Shown: piece after piece, positions 57,408 through 64,000 of the stretch | How positions within the stretch are numbered: position 1 is the first letter of the stretch | How the letters are laid out: each line of letters begins with the position of its first letter | Assembly: GCA_005656395.1 (NCBI GenBank) | Contig: SRSI01000013.1 | Span: 2,154,632-2,218,631 of the forward strand | Length of the DNA: 64,000 nt | Direction: 5' to 3' | Source: Strongyloides papillosus | Taxonomy: Eukaryota > Nematoda > Chromadorea > Rhabditida > Strongyloididae | The notes under the pieces: generated by a model | Told to the model about the DNA's origin: nothing | Databases searched by the model: none | Seen by the model: the letters and a program-made list of their open reading frames with translations, nothing else | Translations under genes and position numbers: made by a program

Positions 57408-58680
57408 TTTTAATATATATAAGATTTTACAAAAGACTTGTTAAAATAAATAATTATTGGTAATTTTTATATGTTACAAAAAAATTTTGTTAGTTTAATA
57501 ATACTTTCTACTTCATTTTTTATGATATTTTGCGCTTCTAAAGTTATTTTTTTTAAATTTTTAATGTATTTGTACATTCATGATAATATTTCTACTAGAA
57601 TATCAATTTTTCTTCTCTACTAACAACTTTTGTATAGTTTTATATTAATTGGATATAAAAAAAATGTTATTAATAATACATTAGTGATATAATTTTATTG
57701 TATAATGGTGTTTTCCTATTATATCCCATTCTCAGAATGTCTCTTTATTGGAAAAATGTTTGTCTAAATTTCAGAACAACGAAAATCATCGTCAAATTGT
57801 TATTTAGAACCATTATTTTTGTGCAGCATTTTTTTAAGTGGATTTTTAAGATTTTTTTTCGAAAAAAGTGCACATTATTTTTACTAATCTATCAATAAAG
57901 TTGTGTCATTTCTTCCCTTTGTCTAGCACTGCCGTAATCTAGCCCTCGTATAGGAGATTAACAAAAACATTCTACAAATTATTTATTTATTTTTAATATG
58001 TTCGTCGCCGTTATTCCGAACTATCTCCTTATTAATTTTTATTTAGTACTTTTTGTAAAAAAATTGTAATTAACGATATTTCTTTAAGAATATCTTACAA
58101 GAATATATTTCACAAAATAAAAAAACATTTTTCTAAAAATGGGACATTCTGGAAATGGGATATAAGGGTCCGTAACTTAAAAAATTAGTAAAATTGATGG
58201 AATATTATTAAAAGTTTTATTATGTAGATAAAATAAAAGAACCCTTTTTAATTCGTGAATTACATACATTTATATATATGGGGATAAAATTTTTAAAATA
58301 TACAAATGTTAAAACGATTTTCTAATATACACTATTTTTTCGTTTAAAACGATTAACAACCAAATATATCAGATTATTAACCATATAACTTTGTTTTGGA
58401 TATATACAATTGAAAATATAAAATAATTTATCAAGATCTTTTAAAAATAGTATTTTTAATTTAATAACTGAAATTAAAGTTAATTTAGTCAGTCCATTTT
58501 ATTGTTTATTTTTCATTCAATTGATAAAATAATAATTTCATACTTCTTTAAATTGTTTTATAAAAAAGAAAACAACGTTTTTTATAAATTCTCTTGATCA
58601 AGTATTAACTTTTAATTTTATTTTGTAATAATCTGACTGTTTTCCCATTATTATAAGTACTCTTAAACTAGAGAAATTTT
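57408..58680. other. AT-rich spacer with a family I fragment
   Basis: At about 57910-57990 a block (GTCTAGCACTGCCGTAATCT, then AGCCCTCGTATA) matches the interior of the tRNA-Gly insertion (55255-55330), so a piece of a third family I copy is present. Both ends are missing. The remainder shows nothing. Confidence 0.4.
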
Positions 58681-58696
58681 GGTAGCCAATAAGATA
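58681..58696 (+). promoter_or_regulatory. Upstream module at -30 of tRNA-His
   Basis: GGTAGCCAATAAGATA starts 30 bp before the gene, the same place and sequence (one change) as before tRNA-Val copy 1. Confidence 0.45.
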
Positions 58697-58710
58697 TGTG
58701 ATAGCCTTTG

Positions 58711-58782
58711 GCCTATTTAGTATAGTGGTTAGTACTCCACGTTGTGGCCGTGGCGACGTAGGTTCGATTCCTGCAATAGGCA
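58711..58782 (+). tRNA. tRNA-His (GTG)
   Basis: Complete cloverleaf with acceptor GCCTATT/AATAGGC, anticodon GTG in loop TTGTGGC, T loop TTCGATT and discriminator A. A T7 terminator follows immediately. Confidence 0.95.
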
Positions 58783-59781
58783 TTTTTTTGTGAAATATAT
58801 AGTAGAAATTATATTGTGTAATACAGTTTTCCTTTTTAATTCTATTATTTATATAACTTGTATATAAAAAAATCAGAATAATTATATATCAAGACATTTT
58901 TTTAGATGTCTAAATATTTATGTTGAAAATTATAGTTAAAAAGAAAGTAAATTATCTTAATTACAATTATACCTACAAAAAAATTTAGTAATTATATTGC
59001 GAACAACAAATAAATTTAATTTATTTTTAAACTAAAGAAAAAACCATATTCGCCATTTAAAGTTTATTTTATTATACAAAGAGTTATTTTTATAACGTAT
59101 AAAACTATATACTATTAGTATGAAGCAATCGACACAATAAATTTACCACTTATTTACATAAGTTCTAAAAATTGAAAGAAACTGATTAAAAATGACTTCA
59201 TAATAATAAAAAACAGTAAAACACTCTTTATTTTAAAATAGCAGAAATTTAACGGTATTTTTACAAAACAAAGGTAAAACATATTTATCTCTAAAAATCG
59301 TTCCTTAAACACAGCTTTTTTATGTTGTATTTCTAAGCATCTATTTACTTTATCAATACAACATAAAACATACATTACAAAACTTTGAACAAACTTAATT
59401 TGAATATTATGACTCTCCTTAGTGGTAAAGTCATAAACTAGTTGAATTAATAAAATAATATAATATGGGTGAAATAGTGAACGCATTTCTCTTGCACGAA
59501 AGTGGTGTATGTATTAGAAAAATAAATTACTATTTTTTCATATAAACATAGTAGCATTTTAACTATATTCTTTTTTTTATATATTACTATGCTTTTCTGT
59601 GACTTCATACTTATACGAGGTAGCGTTTAAACACAGTTCCAACATTACTTAAAACATAATAATTTCCTAAATTTTTGTAAAATATGTATTTTAAAAAAAT
59701 GCGTCTACTATTTCAAACTAAACCCAAACAATTTAAAAATTTGTGAATTATTTAAAAATGTTTTTTTACAAAAGTATGATA
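58783..59781. other. No supported gene
   Basis: A 110-codon minus-strand frame (59154-59486) is hydrophobic and Phe/Ile-rich with no recognisable domain. AT-rich DNA readily yields such frames, so it is not called. Nothing else seen. Confidence 0.3.
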
Positions 59782-59863
59782 CGTTTGGGACGAGATTCGA
59801 ACTCGCGCGGGCAAAGCCCAACGGCTTAGCAGGCCGGCCCCTTAACCACTCGGGCACCCAAAC
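59782..59863 (-). tRNA. tRNA-Ser (GCT)
   Basis: 82-nt class II tRNA on the minus strand: acceptor GTTTGGG/CCCAAAC, anticodon GCT (loop CTGCTAA), a long variable arm (GGGCTTTGCCC) and T loop TTCGAAT. Discriminator G as usual for Ser. Confidence 0.95.
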
Positions 59864-60242
59864 ACGTTCCGGCTAACCTTTATGTTTTCCACCAAGGGTT
59901 TACTACAAATATTTTACTAAATTTTATAATCACTAAAAACGATTCATAAATATTAAATTAACTAGTCGTTTTGTTCTTCTTAATAAATGTAAATAAAAAA
60001 ATTCAATTTTTAAAATAATTATAAAATATTTTTAAATGTTAAGATATATGATTAGTTAAATATTCTTTTATTCTTTTTATAATATAAATTTAAAATTATA
60101 CGTATCTTAATTTTTTAATTTAAAAACAGTAGAGAAAAATAATGGTAAAATATTATTGTTACATAAAATTTTAAAAATTATTACTAAATAAAAACGTTTT
60201 AAAAATGTTTTATTAGAAAATGTAAAAACTGTCAAAAAGTGT
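59864..60242. other. Nothing recognised
   Basis: AT-rich spacer between the tRNA-Ser and tRNA-Leu genes, holding the Ser 5' flank (TTGGTGGAAAACA about 32 bp upstream of the gene on the minus strand). Confidence 0.3.
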
Positions 60243-60363
60243 TGACGGAAGTGGGATTTGAACCCACGCCTCGATAACGAGATCAGAATACTCAGTGGCG
60301 ATGTAGAACCTACATAAGTTATGTTCTTGAGTCTGACGCCTTAGACCACTCGGCCATTCCGCC
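60243..60363 (-). tRNA. tRNA-Leu (CAA) with ~37-nt intron
   Basis: Class II tRNA on the minus strand with acceptor GGCGGAA/TTCCGTC. The anticodon arm CAGACTCAAG is interrupted after position 37 by about 37 nt and resumes with TTCTGA. The intron is the usual location and roughly the usual size for eukaryotic tRNA-Leu-CAA. T loop TTCAAAT, discriminator A. Confidence 0.93.
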
Positions 60364-60378
60364 TGTTGGAAAAGATAT

Positions 60379-60392
60379 CTACTTCTCCACAA
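60379..60392 (-). promoter_or_regulatory. Upstream module at -30 of tRNA-Leu
   Basis: Minus-strand TTGTGGAGAAGTAG begins 29 bp before the gene. The same 14-mer lies 30 bp before tRNA-Val copy 2 (62993-63006). Confidence 0.45.
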
Positions 60393-61264
60393 TTAAAATT
60401 TTGTTTTAGAAAAATCATCAAGTAAGTGCATATATGACGACTTTTATACAACTAAGTTTAATATTGTATAGCAATGTTGAATACAATTATTTTTAACAGT
60501 TTAAATAAAAAATAAAATAGTAAAATATTTTTTTATAAAATTTATATTAACTTAATATATAAATAGTTTAATTTTAAATAAACTAAATTTTTAAATAACC
60601 GCTGCTTTTCAAATATAAATATTTTAGAAAACAATAATATACAGAAAAATTAAAAATACATGAATTTTGACAGAATATATTTTTTACTCTTATAATATAA
60701 TAATTTTTCAATTTGATTATTTTTTTTTACTATTTACAAAATAAAAACATATTTTAAAACAAATTAAGTATATTTTAAAAACGAAATTATACACCCAAGA
60801 AGAATTTAGATGAATAGAAAAAATATTTATAATTGTGGCTTTTTTGTTTTCATATTTACTAGTTTACTTTTTAAAAATATTCTATTTTATAAATTTTGTT
60901 GTTACATAAAATTATATTTTAAGATTTTGTGCTAAATGTAATCTTGATTTAATTATTTGGTAAACATTATTTTATTAATTATTTTATCATGTTTTGCTAT
61001 TTTTTGTATTATCGTAATAAATTTATTATTAATACATTTTTCAAAAAGTATAAATAAAAATTTTAAAAGCAATTAAACGATTTTATATGATATATTTCAT
61101 TGAATTGCTATCTATTATCATATTTATAATACATTTACATGACTTATTAAATATTTTACAGCAAACAACAATAAAAAACATTAAAATAAATATTAATAAA
61201 AAATTGATGAAAATTAAGAGTATTAAAATAATAACTTGTAGACAAATATATCAATTCGGGCATA
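60393..61264. other. Nothing recognised
   Basis: AT-rich spacer with no gene, repeat or RNA found. Confidence 0.35.
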
Positions 61265-61395
61265 GGAGGCATACCTACTTCTCCACTACCATAATTATAC
61301 AGGTGGAGAAGTATGCATATATATATATGACATGGTTTTCCACTAATATATTATGGTAGTGGAGAAGTGTACTATATGTATGCCTATTTTTCCAC
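61265..61395. repeat. Small inverted repeat built on the GTGGAGAAGT motif
   Basis: CTTCTCCACTACCATAATTA (61278-61297) pairs with TATTATGGTAGTGGAGAAG (61349-61367), and GGCATACCT / GTATGCC lie outside. A further GTGGAGAAGTATGC copy lies between the arms. The core motif is the one found 30 bp upstream of tRNA-Leu and tRNA-Val copy 2, but no tRNA follows. Possibly a miniature element or a duplicated promoter relic. Confidence 0.5.
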
Positions 61396-62074
61396 CATAG
61401 TATATTCCCATGAATAACTGATAAATTTTATCAGTATATCATTTTAAATGATCAAAAATTTCATAATTTAATGAGTTTTATTAAAAAAGTTTTGAAAATG
61501 TGGTATTAATTTTTGGTACATTACTCTTGTACTACAATAACATAAAGAAACTTCATATACTCTAAGTAGACATTGTCTTTATATGATTTATAATTTGCAT
61601 TAAATGATTTGAAATGTATTAAATTGAAAGGATTTTTTTAGAACAAATTATTTTGGTAGTGGATAGAGTAATAATTGTTATTCATTTGTTTCATAAATGT
61701 AATTTTGATATCAAAAGTTATCATATAAACAAAAATTAAATTTTTTATTTCACTTTAAAGTAGTTTTCCCCATCAATTTTTTATCTATTTCATAATTCAA
61801 TGGTATACTACTAAAAATTTTTTTCACATTCTGTGATTCTTCAAACTCTTAAAAAATCTAGTAATTCGAAAGATAAAGTCATAAGAAATTACCAATTAAT
61901 AAAATTAAAAAAACAAACTGATTAGTGAATATTGCTATATATCTAATAGCTTTAATTTCTTATAATGTTACATATTGTTTGTAAAAAATCATATCTGTTG
62001 TATTATATATAGGTATATTTTAATAAATAAATGGTTTTAAGTTCACATCAGTTATAAAACATTAGAATACAATG
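61396..62074. other. Nothing recognised
   Basis: AT-rich spacer; no supported feature. Confidence 0.35.
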
Positions 62075-62579
62075 CACTGAAGAAAATTTTGCGGATAGAA
62101 ACCGCAAGCATTTGCGGTTTATAATCAGAAATGGTAAACCGCAAAATATTTGCAACCGCAAATTTTTAAAACCGCAAAATTATTATAAACGCAGTAAAAT
62201 TATGTTTTCTTCTACCACGACATTTACAACTGTTGATACTTCTTCAGTAAAAGAAACCACATTTTATGCGATGTATGGTTTTTGATCAAATGTAGGAAGA
62301 AACAAATAGTTATTATTATAAAAAAACATTATTTAAATGTTTAATAAACATGTTTTACCTTTTTTTTAAATTCTAATAAATTTAAAATTTCTTTAATTGA
62401 TAAATAATAATTTCAACGATAGTATGAATATTTATTTTATTAATAAAATTCAATACATTTCATTTGTAAACATAATATCTGCAAAAATATAAATTTGACT
62501 AGGTCAAATTTTTCATTAACCGCAAAAAGCCGCAAACTTTTGCAACAGCAAAGAGCCGCACAAAAAATTTTCGTCAGTG
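62075..62579. mobile_element. CACTA-like non-autonomous element (505 bp)
   Basis: Starts CACTGAAGAAAATTTTGCGG and ends with the inverted CACTGACGAAAATTTTTTG; TG flanks both ends (62073-62074, 62580-62581). Short TTGCGG/CCGCAA subterminal repeats are clustered in both ends (at least six left, five right), a hallmark of CACTA elements, where they bind transposase. No coding frame. Same family as 41154-41352. Confidence 0.8.
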
Positions 62580-62581
62580 TG

Positions 62582-62992
62582 GTATTATTTGAAATAACTT
62601 GTATATAGGAGGAAAATGAAAAATCAAATTAAACAATAAATATTTTTTTTTCAATAATTAACAGCTTAAAAATAGTTTTTTTATACTTTTAACCATTTAA
62701 TGCAAATTACTAAATTTTTATAAAAGAATGTATTGTCATAATGTAGTGAAAAACAAAATTGAGTAAATATCTTTAATCTTGAATTAACAGTAAGACATTA
62801 TTGATGGGAATTTATTGCAATATAATATTTATATAAACTTCAACTTTCAATTTTTTAATATTTTTTTATAAAATGTAATTGATTATTATTTATTAACATT
62901 CCCAATATTGTTTTTTAGTAATTTAAACGAAAAAAACAATGAATTTTGTAGTTTAAATGATAATGTCACATAAAGTCACATAATGTCACTTC
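62582..62992. other. Nothing recognised
   Basis: AT-rich spacer upstream of tRNA-Val copy 2. Confidence 0.3.
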
Positions 62993-63006
62993 TTGTGGAG
63001 AAGTAG
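62993..63006 (+). promoter_or_regulatory. Upstream module at -30 of tRNA-Val-AAC (copy 2)
   Basis: TTGTGGAGAAGTAG starts 30 bp before the gene and is identical to the module of tRNA-Leu. It differs completely from the module of the identical tRNA-Val copy 1. Confidence 0.45.
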
Positions 63007-63022
63007 GACGCCTTTGGGCATA

Positions 63023-63096
63023 GATTTCGTGGTGTAGTCGGTTATCACATCTGTCTAACACACAGAAGGTCGGCGGTTCGAATCCGCCCGAAATCA
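63023..63096 (+). tRNA. tRNA-Val (AAC), copy 2
   Basis: Identical over all 74 nt to the gene at 34688, followed by a TTTT terminator. Flanks are unrelated to copy 1, indicating gene-body conversion, recent transposition or selection on the body. Confidence 0.95.
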
Positions 63097-63206
63097 TTCC
63101 TTTTGACAAAATATTGAAATTTTAAATAGTAAAACAAATTATTTTTTCAATTTTATTTTTCTGAAGTAAAAATCGTTAGACTTTGAGTATAATATCTCAA
63201 AAAAGC

Positions 63207-63280
63207 TGGCCATAGCCGGGTTCGAACCGGCGACCTTCTGCGTGTAAAGCAGACGTGATAACCGACTACACCATACGACC
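63207..63280 (-). tRNA. tRNA-Val (TAC)
   Basis: Minus-strand cloverleaf: acceptor GGTCGTA/TATGGCC, anticodon loop TTTACAC (TAC), T loop TTCGAAC, discriminator A, T-run terminator. Its D arm is the same as in the two AAC genes, so the three are paralogues. It is convergent with copy 2, 110 bp apart. Confidence 0.94.
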
Positions 63281-64000
63281 TGCACGTGGGGAAATTTTCT
63301 TCTTACAACTAAAATTATTTGTTGAAAAATCGTCAAAAAAATACATATAAATGACTTTTTCTTTTCATAACTAAATATGAAGTATCTTAAGAATACGACC
63401 CTCCCTAACTTTTTAAATATTAAATGTGATAAAACAACATTTTATAAATTTTAAGATAAATTATGAATATTAATATTGTTTTTTTTCTATCATTTTCGTA
63501 AATTTTTAAATTTTTTTAAAAATTTAATAAATCAAATTTTTTAGAAATTTTTTTTAATTTAAAATAAATAAAAATTATGTAAAACGAGGGATTTTATTAA
63601 AAAAGGGATTTGATAGAAAAGAGGAATTTAGCAATAAAAGGGTGTTTTTAAGTTTGTTAAACCTTATTTATTTAACTGTTTAAACTCTAAATGTTTTTAA
63701 AAACGTCTTTATATAATAAAAACATATTCTAACTAGAGATAAACTATTTTTAAAGAATTTAAATTTCCCAGAATTTTCAAAAAATTTTTAAGTCCATTTT
63801 TTTAAATTAAGAAAAGTTAAAGTCAGTAAACAGTATACAAATGTACGTAAAATTCAAAAATGATAAAAAGTCTAAGTAAACTGTCAATTTACTTTAATTT
63901 AACTTAAAAAATAAATATATTATATTATATGCTATTGTTAATTATATGTTTTTTTTAGGTACACTTACCAATATAATAAAGTTACTAGTCGACCTTTTTG
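63281..64000. other. Nothing recognised
   Basis: AT-rich terminal stretch. The minus-strand upstream flank of tRNA-Val-TAC (TTGTAAGAAGAAAA at -29) lies at its start; no gene or repeat was seen beyond. Confidence 0.3.

Noticed and set aside
59154..59486. 110-codon hydrophobic minus-strand frame
   Set aside because: Phe/Ile-rich composition expected of AT-rich DNA, no domain, no splice context, no repeat support.
63139..63336. 65-codon minus-strand frame over the tRNA-Val-TAC gene
   Set aside because: It is a chance frame through the tRNA sequence.

Overview
The window is a strongly A+T-rich eukaryotic (invertebrate animal) chromosome segment. The evidence is short AT-rich introns with GTAAGT-type donors and TTTTAG-type acceptors, nuclear-type tRNA genes (including a tRNA-Leu-CAA with an intron), animal DNA transposons (mariner, DUF4817-type, pogo-like, hAT, CMC-like), Ty3/gypsy elements and a secreted three-TIL-domain protein. 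The TIL protein and the transposon mix fit an ecdysozoan (nematode or arthropod). I cannot name the species. Host protein genes are almost absent; the window is a tRNA-gene neighbourhood packed with transposons.

Layout. 1-3.2 kb: decayed exon-like fragments. 3.19-11.34 kb: an apparently intact 8.15-kb DNA transposon of CMC type (CAC termini, 2- or 4-bp target duplication, ~820-bp inverted repeats). It carries three intron-containing genes: a divergent transposase (535-aa model), an unknown 331-aa protein and a minus-strand coiled-coil protein. 11.4 kb: a small membrane-protein frame with an in-frame stop. 13.25-16.02 and 21.0-23.9 kb: two internally decayed LTR elements whose frames end in AT-hook-like tails. 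29.2 kb: a diverged LTR. 30.25-32.8 kb: a deleted mariner, a tRNA-Arg pseudogene and a 1.45-kb foldback element. 34.7-63.3 kb: eleven tRNA loci. Eight are intact (Val-AAC x2, Phe, Thr, His, Ser, Leu, Val-TAC) and three (Trp, Gly, Arg) are split by DNA transposons. Between them lie a DUF4817-type deletion derivative, a pogo-like derivative, CACTA-like miniature elements, a decayed hAT element with a very young Ty3/gypsy element nested inside it, and the TIL gene.

The most unusual signal is the repeated insertion of two unrelated non-autonomous transposon families into tRNA genes. One family makes 9-bp target duplications (in tRNA-Trp and tRNA-Gly). The other has CACTCAG termini, a 2-bp duplication and paired 18-bp near-palindromes at both ends (in tRNA-Arg). 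A second tRNA-Arg copy carries what looks like an excision footprint at the same position. tRNA genes also share upstream modules at about -30 that are swapped between isotypes. Multi-exon models were built by hand from splice signals and reading-frame phase and need transcript support.
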